This document shows, in pieces, positions 8,361 to 16,267 of a stretch of DNA of 64,000 nt (within the stretch, counting starts at the first letter, position 1; every line of letters starts with the position of its first letter). The position numbers were made by a program, and so were the translations under genes. Source of the DNA: Sporosarcina cascadiensis (GTDB lineage: Bacteria; Bacillota; Bacilli; Bacillales_A; Planococcaceae); assembly GCF_009650995.1 (NCBI RefSeq), contig NZ_WHVV01000014.1:18067-82066 (forward strand), read 5' to 3'. Under the pieces are notes generated by a model. The model was not told the origin of the DNA. It was given only the letters and a program-made list of their open reading frames with translations, and did no database searches.

Positions 8361-10292
8361 TTAGGTGATAACTATTGTTCCTTCTGAACCTAGCTTTGCT
8401 GTCACATCTTTACGCAAGTTAAAAAATTCATATTTTTGATTGCCGATTTGAAGGACCGTGCCGGGATGCGCTGTCCCAATCTTAACGACCCCTGCTGCAG
8501 CTGTCTGAATAGTTGTTTTGACGCCTGCAGAAGAACCTGTCTCATCAAGTGTAATATTACGGCCGCCGATTACTTCCCCTCCCCGGCAAACACCTTTAAT
8601 GACAATATCATGCAGCGCAGTTATCGAACAATTATAAACACCTTTCGACAGGATATGAATGTTGCCGTTGCTGTACAGTATACTGTTCAGTGCAAATGAA
8701 GCCTGAAGCACTGATTCAGGACGTATTTCTTCACTGTATATTTGCAGAAGCACTTCAGCCTCTTCTATTAAATGACGCAGATAAGTGATAGTTGTTTGCT
8801 CTTCACGGAGCGGATCGACAAATAATAAATATAATCTTTCAGAAAGCGCCACCCACTCTTTATCCAATCTTTGCGAATGATTTTTTACAACTTGAATAAA
8901 TTGCTTATTTACTTCTGTAAAATCACTATATTTCTGTTCCAGCAGCAGATGTATGGCTTGCTTTAGCGTAAATGGCGGGACTTCTTCAGGTAATTCTCCC
9001 CTCAAAGTGAAGATTTGTCTAAGCGCCGATTCAATATTCCTCAGATAATCGAGCACTTCCTGCAGATCCTTTACCAGCATCCCAATAATTTTCTCCTGTA
9101 TGCCGACTGTTACAGTAGAAGAGAAAATACTTCCCTGAATGAATATAGATTTAGTACCCCTTATAGAAGCTTTTGTGCTGTTTTTCATAATTTGAATTAT
9201 ACCTGATGCCGCGACAAACATGGAGGGATGAACGCTTCCGCCTATCCATACATCTCCATCGAAATATATATTACCGCTTTGTAGATTGACATCATCTGGA
9301 TGACGGTATTCTCTGTTGACCTCTATTTTAACCAAATTCCCCCGCCACTCTATAACCGGTCTGCCATCAATTTTCGCATATATTTTGTTCTGAAAGTTTT
9401 CGACATGATGTCCCGCCCGCATAATAATTTCTTTCGGAGGACGCACATTCAGCACTTCTCCTAGAAGACTCTTTCCGTCGGTTCCTGGAACAGACCGAAT
9501 ATATTTCGCAATCAATTGGCCCTTCTGTACAGTAGGGATTAAATTATGCTCCCGATAATTTACGCGCTCATGATCTTCCGCTTCCTCTTTGTCAAAATTC
9601 AGATGTTCTTCCAATGAAGCATCTTTGCTGTGGACAGGGGGAATTCCTTTTGCAACCACAAACTCTTTTGCTTCTAATGTATCGGCCGCTTTTTCTATCG
9701 CGTCCATACATAAACCGTTCTCAATTCCCAGCGCTTTCAGTTCTTCCACAAAGTTTTCAGCTTGTAATTCATTGATGACTTGTGTTTTTTCCGTCGTTTG
9801 GATATTCAGAACTGTTTCCCACGATGAATCTGCTAATGTATGTGTCACTTTTTTCCCTGGTGTTACGCAGGCTTTGGCAATTACATCGTTTTCTTCCAAC
9901 TTTATAACGAACTGTGCAGCCAAATGTTCCGTAACTGCCTGACATACAATTAAATCTGTGGGTAAAAGAATAGTGCGATGATCTGTTTTTACATCGTTAA
10001 TTACTAAATTCACACCTGCAGAAGGAATGACGATTGGATAGCTTTGCTCGTTAAATTGAGTCTCCAGCTGTCCATTATAGATTCGTAAGGTTGATGCTTC
10101 TCTAGCGATTTCCTCTTTTGGAATCTGTGTCACTTTGACTTCTGCCGGTACTTTTTTAAATCCAAACAAGGAGGTGCCGGCTGGCTGAGTGACTTCTATA
10201 TGCACATCATCCAACGTCAGCTCTAGCATAGCCAATGCCTGTTCCACGGCTTTCTCTACTGTTTCAGCTTGCATTGTGATTGATCTCGTCAT
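8361..10292 (-). CDS. FapA/DUF342 family protein with Jag_N-like N-terminus
   Basis: The protein belongs to the FapA (formerly DUF342) family. The first 55 residues resemble the Jag N-terminal domain (ETVEKAVEQALAMLEL ... TSLFGFKKVPAEV). The FapA core follows, with GTDGKSLLGEVL and repeated short Gly-rich beta segments typical of a right-handed beta-helix such as YFDGDVWIGGSVHPS. A helical insert rich in Leu and Glu lies at about 415-540, and Gly-rich beta repeats resume at the C-terminus. Of two adjacent ATGs, the second at 10292 sits 7 nt from AGGAGG; the first at 10295 is only 4 nt away. The role is unknown in Bacillales; a Vibrio FapA is linked to flagellar placement. It is transcribed alone, divergent from the protease gene at 10467. 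Confidence 0.8.
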   Translation of the reverse strand: MTRSITMQAETVEKAVEQALAMLELTLDDVHIEVTQPAGTSLFGFKKVPAEVKVTQIPKEEIAREASTLRIYNGQLETQFNEQSYPIVIPSAGVNLVINDVKTDHRTILLPTDLIVCQAVTEHLAAQFVIKLEENDVIAKACVTPGKKVTHTLADSSWETVLNIQTTEKTQVINELQAENFVEELKALGIENGLCMDAIEKAADTLEAKEFVVAKGIPPVHSKDASLEEHLNFDKEEAEDHERVNYREHNLIPTVQKGQLIAKYIRSVPGTDGKSLLGEVLNVRPPKEIIMRAGHHVENFQNKIYAKIDGRPVIEWRGNLVKIEVNREYRHPDDVNLQSGNIYFDGDVWIGGSVHPSMFVAASGIIQIMKNSTKASIRGTKSIFIQGSIFSSTVTVGIQEKIIGMLVKDLQEVLDYLRNIESALRQIFTLRGELPEEVPPFTLKQAIHLLLEQKYSDFTEVNKQFIQVVKNHSQRLDKEWVALSERLYLLFVDPLREEQTTITYLRHLIEEAEVLLQIYSEEIRPESVLQASFALNSILYSNGNIHILSKGVYNCSITALHDIVIKGVCRGGEVIGGRNITLDETGSSAGVKTTIQTAAAGVVKIGTAHPGTVLQIGNQKYEFFNLRKDVTAKLGSEGTIVIT

Positions 10293-10466
10293 CATCTCAC
10301 CTCCTAATGAAATAGATCTTTATCTTCATCTGAATTATATCATAAATCAGAACCTTTCATACTATATAAACTATGTTTTCTGTCTACTCATCTTCTATAT
10401 ATGATATCTTACTCAACCCTTTTATGATGTTTCTGGTAAACTGTTCAATAGAAAGAGGTGTGTTGA

Positions 10467-11264
10467 GTGGAAACAAAAGATCCTTTTCAAGAAGACCTCG
10501 ATGATGAGGAACTGCAGGAGTTAGTATTAGAAGCTCAGCGCGAAGCCCTTGCCAAAGCCGCTTCTGAAAAAAATCAGCAGCGTACTTACCGACCTTTCCC
10601 CAAATGGACATTTTGGATAATGGCCGTCACATTAGCTCTCAGTACATTCGCTATTATCTTTCAAATCTTTTCGATTCCTGCTATAGAGTTTTTAAAAACG
10701 TCTTCGGAATTGTCCAAAAACCCTCAAGTTGCTCTATACAAGGAAGCAGTAGTCGTTGTTTCGACAGGCGATAGTAAAGGAACCGGATTTTCAATCAGTG
10801 AAAACGGCACTATTCTGACCAACTATCATGTGATCGAAGGGAATGAAACAGTGATGATTTCATTTCCGGAAGGCGATATTTATACAGGAACTGTTACACG
10901 TACTTTTCCGGATATCGACTTAGCGGTTCTGGAAGTGAGAGATGAAAATCTTCCTCATTTGAAGCTTGCTGAGAGCACGAATTTCACTAAAAATGAACCC
11001 ATTACGTTCATTGGCAATCCGCTTAGTTTTTCAGGTATTGCAAATAAAGGACATGTATTGGATTATATCCAGCTTCCTGACTGGGAACAGCCGGTTGTTA
11101 TGATTAAAGCACCTGTCTATAGAGGGAACAGCGGGAGTCCGGTAATTAACACAAAAGGGGAAGTAATCGGCATAATTTTCGCAACCCTGGACGAAGAACA
11201 GCACGGCAAAGTAGGTTTATTTATTCCTGTAGATGCCTATTATAAAGCATTGAAAAATTTGTAA
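10467..11264 (+). CDS. Membrane-anchored trypsin-like serine protease (S1C family)
   Basis: This is a short HtrA-like protease with an acidic cytoplasmic N-terminus (1-46), one membrane helix (about 47-70) and an extracytoplasmic chymotrypsin-fold domain. The catalytic triad is visible as H121 in TNYHVI, D151 in DIDLAVLE and S222 in GNSGSP. It ends right after the protease domain, with no PDZ domain, unlike HtrA and HtrB. The start is GTG at 10467, preceded by GAAAGAGGTG; no in-frame ATG lies near it. A bidirectional terminator follows. The substrate is unknown; a role in envelope protein quality control is inferred from the family. Confidence 0.88.
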   Translation: METKDPFQEDLDDEELQELVLEAQREALAKAASEKNQQRTYRPFPKWTFWIMAVTLALSTFAIIFQIFSIPAIEFLKTSSELSKNPQVALYKEAVVVVSTGDSKGTGFSISENGTILTNYHVIEGNETVMISFPEGDIYTGTVTRTFPDIDLAVLEVRDENLPHLKLAESTNFTKNEPITFIGNPLSFSGIANKGHVLDYIQLPDWEQPVVMIKAPVYRGNSGSPVINTKGEVIGIIFATLDEEQHGKVGLFIPVDAYYKALKNL

Positions 11265-11271
11265 ACAACGT

Positions 11272-11310
11272 AAAAAAACCGGCTAAGGATCAAATCCCTT
11301 ACCGGTTTTT
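11272..11310. terminator. Bidirectional terminator between protease and yflT-like genes
   Basis: Arms AAAACCGG-TAAGG and CCTTA-CCGGTTTT, with one bulged C, are flanked by a run of A on the left and T on the right, so the hairpin can stop both convergent units. Confidence 0.85.
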
Positions 11311-11317
11311 CGCTATT

Positions 11318-11635
11318 TTATCGCTTTGCAACGAGTAATAGTTTACCTTTATCTAATTCGCTTTCGCCTTCTGAAGCTTCTGCCTCTGTTAATCCAACAG
11401 ACTGCATTTCACTGCGCAATGTATCTCCGCGTGAAGTGAACATATTCTTCATTTTATCGAGGAAGCCCATCTCGCTCATCCCGACTTGTTCTGAGTCAAG
11501 TGCATCCGCAATTTTATCTTCGCGATCCTGACTATGTGCGAAAATATAAATTTGATCATGCGTATAGCCTTGCGCTACCAATTCTTCAATCTTCTTTTTA
11601 GCTTGCACTGCATTTTCTAAGAAAAACTTTTCCAT
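11318..11635 (-). CDS. General stress protein, YflT family
   Basis: A 105-residue protein of the YflT general-stress family (heat-induced stress protein domain). The N-terminal half carries the family pattern of a helix followed by GYTHDQIYIFAHS; the C-terminal half is acidic with a LLLVAKR end. The biochemical role is unknown. The ATG has GGAGGG upstream, and a SigB-like promoter lies about 43 nt before it, which fits the SigB dependence of yflT in B. subtilis. It ends in the terminator shared with the protease gene. Confidence 0.88.
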   Translation of the reverse strand: MEKFFLENAVQAKKKIEELVAQGYTHDQIYIFAHSQDREDKIADALDSEQVGMSEMGFLDKMKNMFTSRGDTLRSEMQSVGLTEAEASEGESELDKGKLLLVAKR

Positions 11636-11677
11636 TTGTAAATCCCTCCAAGTAGTTGTTTTCCGCTCTATTCAACT

Positions 11678-11703
11678 ATACCTATCCGCAGCACATTTCA
11701 AAC
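11678..11703 (-). promoter_or_regulatory. SigB-like promoter of the yflT-like gene
   Basis: On the minus strand GTTTGA-N14-AGGTAT resembles the SigB consensus GTTTAA-N12-14-GGGWAW with two mismatches. Its position, about 43 nt before the start codon, is appropriate. Confidence 0.55.
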
Positions 11704-11859
11704 TTAAGCATAAAAATTAGCATCTTAAGGACTATTGTCTGTTTCTAAACTGGTGAAATAAATTCATTTTTAGCCGTATGAGTTTTATTTTCATTGTAGA
11801 GATCTATCTTTATTGTGATATGCTATTTTCAGAATATATTAAAAATGGAGGGAGTTTTC

Positions 11860-12252
11860 ATGTCAGTGGAACGTTTAGAAGCCGGTTTGAATAAAATTAA
11901 AGAATACGTCAGCGAGGAAGAGGCTGAACGGATGATGACCGCAGACGCGTTAAAAGATCTGGCGCCGGACTTACGAAAGTATATTATCGAATTCGGTTAT
12001 GGTGAGATTTATTCGAGACCGGGCCTTGACAGCAAGCAGCGGCAGCTAGTGACAATCTCCTCACTAGTTACCCAAGGGGCGATTCCGCAAATTAAGACGC
12101 ATGTTCAAAGGGGCTTAACAGTTGGATTAACCAAGACAGAGATTATTGAATCAATCATGCAGTTAATTCCGTACATCGGTTTTCCGCGCGTTCAAAATGC
12201 GCTGATGACTGTGAAAGAATTATTTGAAGATGACGTAAAAAGCCGTTCATAA
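11860..12252 (+). CDS. Carboxymuconolactone decarboxylase-like protein
   Basis: A 130-residue all-helical protein of the carboxymuconolactone decarboxylase/AhpD superfamily, recognised by the core GEIYSRPGLDSKQRQLVTIS and the following HVQRGLTVGLTKTEI. It contains no cysteine, so it lacks the CxxC redox centre of AhpD peroxidases and is closer to decarboxylase-type members. Substrate unknown. The ATG at 11860 follows GGAGGGA; the longer frame from 11815 has no ribosome binding site and encodes an atypical extension. It is a single-gene unit ending in a terminator that overlaps its stop codon. Confidence 0.85.
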   Translation: MSVERLEAGLNKIKEYVSEEEAERMMTADALKDLAPDLRKYIIEFGYGEIYSRPGLDSKQRQLVTISSLVTQGAIPQIKTHVQRGLTVGLTKTEIIESIMQLIPYIGFPRVQNALMTVKELFEDDVKSRS

Positions 12253-12264
12253 TGAACGGCTTTT
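12237..12264. terminator. Bidirectional terminator, overlaps stop codon
   Basis: The 9-bp stem GCCGTTCAT/ATGAACGGC is flanked by AAAA and TTTT. The TAA stop of the decarboxylase-like gene lies at the loop. It also serves the convergent gene that ends at 12268. Confidence 0.85.
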
Positions 12265-12267
12265 CCT

Positions 12268-13416
12268 TTACCATCTATAGATTGCTGCGACCCCTGTATC
12301 AACCGGCATACGTTCCTCCGGGAGTACGACGACTTCTCCCCCGCTTTTAAAGACGAGTTCCGCCAGATCGTCCATTACGTCATCCACCGTTGTCTGCTGC
12401 AGATTTTCGGTCTCGATTTCTCCTGTATCCAAATCAATCTTACCGGGATACAGCCGGCCGTCTTCGAGCATCAGCCGGCTGATCCGGTCTTCACTCGCCG
12501 CCTGAACAACTTCCTCTATCTTTTGAGATCCCTGACCATTGGCTTTTGAGTTTTCAAAACTCTCTACAAGCTTTTGGGTCTTATCCAAATAATAAGGTTC
12601 GATGATCTGCCATGCCATGTCCCTCAATTGTTCGAGAGTAAGTGCCTCAAAATCAGATTTAATTCCTTGATCCTGCAGATGGGGGTTATGACTCAACTCT
12701 TTAAACAGCGTATGATATTCAGTGAGTGTGACTAAATACAACGGCAGTCCGCTTGGTTTTGAATAGTGCTCGGAGACGGTACGGTCTACATATCGGAAAT
12801 AACGCTCGATATCAATATCGATTTCGTCTTTTTTTCCGCCGTGTCCGTGCATCATGGCTGTCCCTGCTGCTCCGCTCGAGTCTCCTGCTCCTAAATAAGC
12901 TTCAGTGACTTGATCACCAATCGCTTCCGCTTTTGTTTTTGCCAGCTCCCCGGGAATTTCTACTTCCTCAATTCCGTAACGGTTCCCTTCATACAGTTTG
13001 AACTCTTGCCGGTTAACGCCCAGCAGATGATAACGGTCAGCTGATTGAAATACTCGAATTAGCGGTTTAATATGGAAGCTGTTTGATACCACCGCCAATT
13101 CAGGAACCGGACGCTGCAGTCTGTATGCAATACAGCGGTCTTTGGTTGCGAACAAAGCGAGCCCATCCCCTGCATGTGCCCAAAACGGCCGCTCTCCCTG
13201 CAATTTTTCCAGCGGTGCCAGCAGGCTTTTTATTTCATTGGCTGGATATTCTTTGGTTAATTCCTGTTGCACTTTTTGCAGCAAATTTTTAAAACGTATC
13301 GGATCTTGCTGATTTTCAGGTCTGTAGCGGTGGGTCGGCTGATAAATGGAGATGCAGGGTTCTGCCTGCTCCATTAAAAATTCATGTGGAAATTCGTTCA
13401 CAATTTCTACGTTCAT
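12268..13416 (-). CDS. Release-factor-like protein (probable baeRF family 3)
   Basis: The 382-residue protein resembles the bacterial archaeo-eukaryotic release factor (baeRF) family 3, distant relatives of the eRF1/Pelota fold. Supporting signs are the N-terminal block CISIYQPTHRYRPENQQDP and the central HGHGGKKDEIDIDIERYFRYVDRTV, where a flexible Gly/His-rich loop precedes the second domain, plus a C-terminal VVVLPEERMP strand. A ribosome-linked function is predicted for the family but I know of no experimental proof. A possible SigB promoter lies upstream. It is transcribed alone. Confidence 0.65.
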   Translation of the reverse strand: MNVEIVNEFPHEFLMEQAEPCISIYQPTHRYRPENQQDPIRFKNLLQKVQQELTKEYPANEIKSLLAPLEKLQGERPFWAHAGDGLALFATKDRCIAYRLQRPVPELAVVSNSFHIKPLIRVFQSADRYHLLGVNRQEFKLYEGNRYGIEEVEIPGELAKTKAEAIGDQVTEAYLGAGDSSGAAGTAMMHGHGGKKDEIDIDIERYFRYVDRTVSEHYSKPSGLPLYLVTLTEYHTLFKELSHNPHLQDQGIKSDFEALTLEQLRDMAWQIIEPYYLDKTQKLVESFENSKANGQGSQKIEEVVQAASEDRISRLMLEDGRLYPGKIDLDTGEIETENLQQTTVDDVMDDLAELVFKSGGEVVVLPEERMPVDTGVAAIYRW

Positions 13417-13473
13417 CCTAATCCCTCCAGTATAAATTTCCTGCTATGTAAAATCGCAGGCTCTAGTGTACAG

Positions 13474-13498
13474 CTTCCCTTTCTAAACAGTTGTAAAC
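13474..13498 (-). promoter_or_regulatory. Possible SigB promoter of the release-factor-like gene
   Basis: On the minus strand GTTTAC-N13-GGGAAG differs from the SigB consensus at one base in each box. It ends 58 nt before the start codon at 13416. Confidence 0.4.
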
Positions 13499-13528
13499 TT
13501 TCATTAGAAAGATTTGAAAAATAAATTG

Positions 13529-13557
13529 TTGACAATGTATACTTACAACTGTATACT
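13529..13557 (+). promoter_or_regulatory. Consensus SigA promoter with no open reading frame behind it
   Basis: TTGACA at 13529-13534, exactly 17 nt, then TATACT at 13552-13557. It is among the strongest SigA-type promoters in the window, yet no plausible coding sequence follows for more than 300 nt on this strand. Confidence 0.75.
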
Positions 13558-13563
13558 AAGGAA

Positions 13564-13879
13564 TTGAGATTGATAACTTATCTGGACACAACACATGGCG
13601 TTCTGCAGATGTTTTTCGGAACACTTATTCATCACTGGCGCGACTATAGGGTCGCAAGGACGCAAAAGTAGGCAGGGTTTGCGTTGCTTAAGTAAAACAA
13701 CCAGTAGAACAACAACCGCGGCAAATACGGTTCATTCAGATTCTACATGACATATACTAACCAATATACTATAGTAGTTATCAAAAGTAAGGGCTGCCCG
13801 CAACATAGGCAGCCCTTCCACAATTTCACAAAGATTTTACATTAAAACGGACTGCGAATCTAATCGCAGTCCGTTTTTT
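13564..13879 (+). ncRNA. Candidate small RNA, family not recognised
   Basis: This gene-free stretch lies between two minus-strand genes but is headed by a consensus plus-strand promoter. It holds several hairpins: GCGAC/GTCGC near 13642-13657, ACGCAAA/TTTGCGT near 13660-13685, AACCG/CGGTT near 13717-13735, a GC-rich stem GGGCTGCC/GGCAGCCC at 13791-13815, and an 11-bp stem at 13847-13874 followed by six T. The RNA would be about 250-315 nt. No ribosome binding site with a sensible reading frame was seen. It did not match the consensus I remember for 6S RNA, SRP RNA, tmRNA, RNase P or the common riboswitches. Because the next gene to the right is on the opposite strand, it is unlikely to be a cis-leader. 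Confidence 0.45.
13847..13879. terminator. Strong bidirectional terminator (methionine gamma-lyase gene and candidate RNA)
   Basis: The 11-bp stem ACGGACTGCGA/TCGCAGTCCGT ends in TTTTTT on the plus strand and TTTT on the minus strand. It directly follows the stop codon of the minus-strand lyase gene and could also end the plus-strand transcript from 13529. Confidence 0.85.
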
Positions 13880-15069
13880 CAAATTGCTTTAAATGCCTGC
13901 TCAAGATCAGCAATGATATCATCCATATGCTCTAACCCGACGGACAGCCGCAGCAGCGAATCAGTTACGCCCATTTTTTCACGCTCTGCTTTAGGCACTC
14001 CTGAATGCGTCATTGTCGCCGGATGCTGCATCAGTGTTTCTGCATCCCCGAGACTCACAGCCAGCTTGACGAGGGAAAGGTTATTCAGGAGCGTTTGCGC
14101 TTGCTCTTTATCTCCTTTAATCGTAAAGGAGATCAAGCCGCCACCTGTTTTCATCTGCTTCTTCGCAATTTCATATTGTGGATGCTTTTCATCGAAAGGA
14201 TAGAACACTTCGTCAACTTTCGAATGTTTTTTTAGATAATCAAAGAGAATTTCTGCGTTCGCTGAGTGTCTATCCATCCGCACAGGCAGCGTTTTAATCC
14301 CCCGCAGCAGCAGCCATGCATCAAACGGGGAAATGACTCCTCCAAAATCTTTTTGTACGGTGCCGCGGATCTTCTCCATCTCCTCTTTATCTTTTCCTGC
14401 CAATAAACCTGCGATGACATCTCCATGTCCATTTAAATACTTAGTTGCGCTGTGCAGAACGAAGTCTGCGCCGAATGATAAAGGGGTCTGATTATAAGGC
14501 GAACAGAATGTGTTATCCACGATGACACGCAGCCCATGCCTTTTCGCTACATTGGACACTGCCTGCAAATCGACCAGCTCCATCGTCGGATTGATTGGAG
14601 TTTCTACATATATACAAGTCGTTTTATCAGTTACCGCTTTTTCAATCTCTTCTTCCGTTCGCATGGATGTCAGCGTATGCGTAATATTATATTTTTCTTC
14701 CATGATTTTCAGCAAACCGAATGTACAGCCATAAATTCCGCGGGAACAAACTACATGATCATTTGCTCTCGTAACATGAACCAGCACTGCACTGACAGCA
14801 GCCATCCCAGAAGCAAATGCTAATCCGCCGGCTCCTTCTTCCATTTCGGCTATTCTCGCTTCCAATACATTGACTGTCGGATTACCCAAACGGGAATAAA
14901 TATTACCGGATTCTTCCCCCGCAAATCTGCGCTCACCCTGTTCGGCTGAATCAAATACATAAGTTGCAGTTTGATATAAAGGAACCGCGAGACTTCCCTG
15001 ATGTTCTTTGCTGTCGTACCCTTCATGGATCATCGCCGTCTCTTTATGCCAATGATGTTTTTTCTGCAT
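13879..15069 (-). CDS. megL: Methionine gamma-lyase (PLP enzyme)
   Basis: The enzyme breaks methionine into methanethiol, 2-oxobutyrate and ammonia. It belongs to the Cys/Met metabolism PLP family, with PLP lysine K210 in SATKYLNGHGD and the phosphate-binding Tyr near 58 in YSRLGNPT. The motif YGCTF with C115, and the SLGDAETLMQHPATMTHS block, are typical of methionine gamma-lyases, in which this cysteine shapes substrate specificity, rather than cystathionine synthases or lyases. Length 396 is normal. The ATG has AGGAGG upstream. A cre-like site at 15107-15120 suggests carbon catabolite control of methionine breakdown. Cystathionine gamma-lyase activity remains the main alternative. Confidence 0.85.
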   Translation of the reverse strand: MQKKHHWHKETAMIHEGYDSKEHQGSLAVPLYQTATYVFDSAEQGERRFAGEESGNIYSRLGNPTVNVLEARIAEMEEGAGGLAFASGMAAVSAVLVHVTRANDHVVCSRGIYGCTFGLLKIMEEKYNITHTLTSMRTEEEIEKAVTDKTTCIYVETPINPTMELVDLQAVSNVAKRHGLRVIVDNTFCSPYNQTPLSFGADFVLHSATKYLNGHGDVIAGLLAGKDKEEMEKIRGTVQKDFGGVISPFDAWLLLRGIKTLPVRMDRHSANAEILFDYLKKHSKVDEVFYPFDEKHPQYEIAKKQMKTGGGLISFTIKGDKEQAQTLLNNLSLVKLAVSLGDAETLMQHPATMTHSGVPKAEREKMGVTDSLLRLSVGLEHMDDIIADLEQAFKAI

Positions 15070-15106
15070 ATCTCTTCCTCCTCTTCATATATTATTCCAC
15101 TATCCA

Positions 15107-15120
15107 TGAAAACGCTTTAA
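15107..15120. promoter_or_regulatory. cre-like site before the methionine gamma-lyase gene
   Basis: TGAAAACGCTTTAA matches the CcpA operator consensus at 13 of 14 positions. It lies about 40 nt before the start codon, next to a TATATT that may be the -10 box on the minus strand. The rest of 15121-15199 shows nothing else. Confidence 0.45.
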
Positions 15121-15199
15121 TATAGCCTATTTTCAGTCTACATCGATTCTCAGGAAAACGAAAGAATTTTGAAGCTGCGGTTTGTCCCGATGATTATGC

Positions 15200-15228
15200 T
15201 TGACCTGAAACCAATAAATTGGTATGCT
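15200..15228 (+). promoter_or_regulatory. rpsD promoter
   Basis: TTGACC at 15200-15205, 17 nt, TATGCT at 15223-15228: a near-consensus SigA promoter about 190 nt before the rpsD start. Confidence 0.75.
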
Positions 15229-15234
15229 ATTCTT

Positions 15235-15414
15235 TGTGTAAAATAGTTGCAGCAGTTATGTGTTCTATTTTGTCCAGTCTATTCCTTTACGAAGGTGCAT
15301 CGCGTAACCTCGGGGCTGCGGAGGCGAAGTTGCAAGATTATAGAATGGCAGATGGATTGAACATATCTGGTCTTATTTTACAACAAAATAAAACCAACAG
15401 AGGAGGAGTCTCTC
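15235..15414 (+). promoter_or_regulatory. Probable ribosomal protein S4 autoregulatory leader
   Basis: About 180 nt of untranslated leader lie between the promoter and rpsD. It contains the stem CCTC...GAGG around 15309-15323, an AT stem TTATTTT/AAAATAA near 15374-15394, and the AGAGGAGGAG ribosome binding site. In Firmicutes S4 binds a pseudoknotted rpsD leader and represses its own translation; length and position fit that family. The fold was not computed, so the class assignment is inferred. Confidence 0.55.
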
Positions 15415-16017
15415 ATGGCTCGATATACAGGTCCATCATGGAAACTGTCACGTCGTCTTGGTATCTCACTAAACGGCACAGGTAAAGAAATTGAAAAGCG
15501 TCCATACGCTCCAGGCCAACACGGTCCTAACCAACGTAAAAAACTTTCCGAATACGGAATGCAGTTACAGGAAAAACAAAAACTACGTTTCATGTACGGA
15601 GTAAACGAACGTCAATTCCGCACGCTTTTCAACAAAGCTGGTAAAATGCAGGGAATTCACGGTGAAAACTTCATGATCCTTCTTGAAGCTCGTTTAGACA
15701 ATGTTGTCTACCGTATGGGTCTTGCTCGCACTCGTCGTGCAGCTCGCCAATTGGTAAACCACGGTCACGTACTAGTAGACGGCAAGCGCGTAGATATCCC
15801 ATCTTTCGCTGTTAAGCCAGGTTCTGAAATCTCTCTTCGTGAGAAATCTCAAAACTTAACTGCTGTTGAAGAAGCGCTAGAAGTGAACAGCTTTGTTCCT
15901 GACTACGTTACTTTCGACAAAGATTCTAAAAAAGGTACATTCGTACGCCTTCCAGAGCGCGGCGAATTGGCTGCTGAAATCAACGAAGCACTTATCGTTG
16001 AATTCTATTCTCGTTAA
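15415..16017 (+). CDS. rpsD: Small ribosomal subunit protein uS4
   Basis: S4 binds 16S rRNA early in 30S assembly and represses its own gene. The 200-residue protein starts [16 protein letters not shown], has [10 protein letters not shown], and carries the S4 RNA-binding domain at about 91-155 with [10 protein letters not shown] and [16 protein letters not shown]. It lacks the N-terminal zinc-binding cysteines found in some S4 paralogues. AGAGGAGGAG precedes the ATG. Codon use is strongly biased, as expected for a highly expressed gene. It is monocistronic between its leader and a strong terminator. Confidence 0.98.
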   Translation: MARYTGPSWKLSRRLGISLNGTGKEIEKRPYAPGQHGPNQRKKLSEYGMQLQEKQKLRFMYGVNERQFRTLFNKAGKMQGIHGENFMILLEARLDNVVYRMGLARTRRAARQLVNHGHVLVDGKRVDIPSFAVKPGSEISLREKSQNLTAVEEALEVNSFVPDYVTFDKDSKKGTFVRLPERGELAAEINEALIVEFYSR

Positions 16018-16035
16018 TAAGTACGTTGAATTTTT

Positions 16036-16076
16036 AAACCCCCGGAATTGCTTAATTGCAAATCCAGGGGTTTTTT
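16036..16076 (+). terminator. Terminator of rpsD
   Basis: AAACCCC and GGGG with flanking paired bases form an imperfect stem, followed by TTTTTT at 16071-16076. Confidence 0.85.
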
Positions 16077-16149
16077 ATTCCTACAGTTTTTGAAATTAAT
16101 CGAATGAATTTTATAAAATAATAACAATTACAACTTATACGAAAATACG

Positions 16150-16181
16150 TTCTATACAATGTTGTAGAAAGATGATATGAT
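16150..16181 (+). promoter_or_regulatory. Promoter with overlapping dyad before the coiled-coil gene
   Basis: An extended -10 box TGATATGAT ends at 16181. Just upstream, 16150-16169 is a near-palindrome with arms TTCTA and TAGAA that overlaps the -35 region, as an operator would. The regulator is unknown. Confidence 0.4.
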
Positions 16182-16267
16182 GTTGAAAATAGATAAATTA
16201 TAAACCTGCGTAATATCACCTATTGTAAGTCACCCATAAAACTAAAATGTGTGAAAGGAGATAATTT

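Noticed and set aside
11815..11859. Longer start for the carboxymuconolactone decarboxylase-like protein
   Set aside because: The extension has no ribosome binding site, while GGAGGGA stands directly before the ATG at 11860.
13640..13700. Similarity to a c-di-GMP-I (GEMM) riboswitch because of GGACGCAAA and a nearby GTAGGCAGGG
   Set aside because: The second conserved half (the GGTAGGTAGC...GGGTTACC type receptor arm) is missing, the ACGCAAA instead pairs with a downstream TTTGCGT, and the next gene lies on the opposite strand.
15219..15485. 88-residue frame overlapping the rpsD start
   Set aside because: It has no ribosome binding site, overlaps rpsD in another frame, and coincides with the structured rpsD leader.
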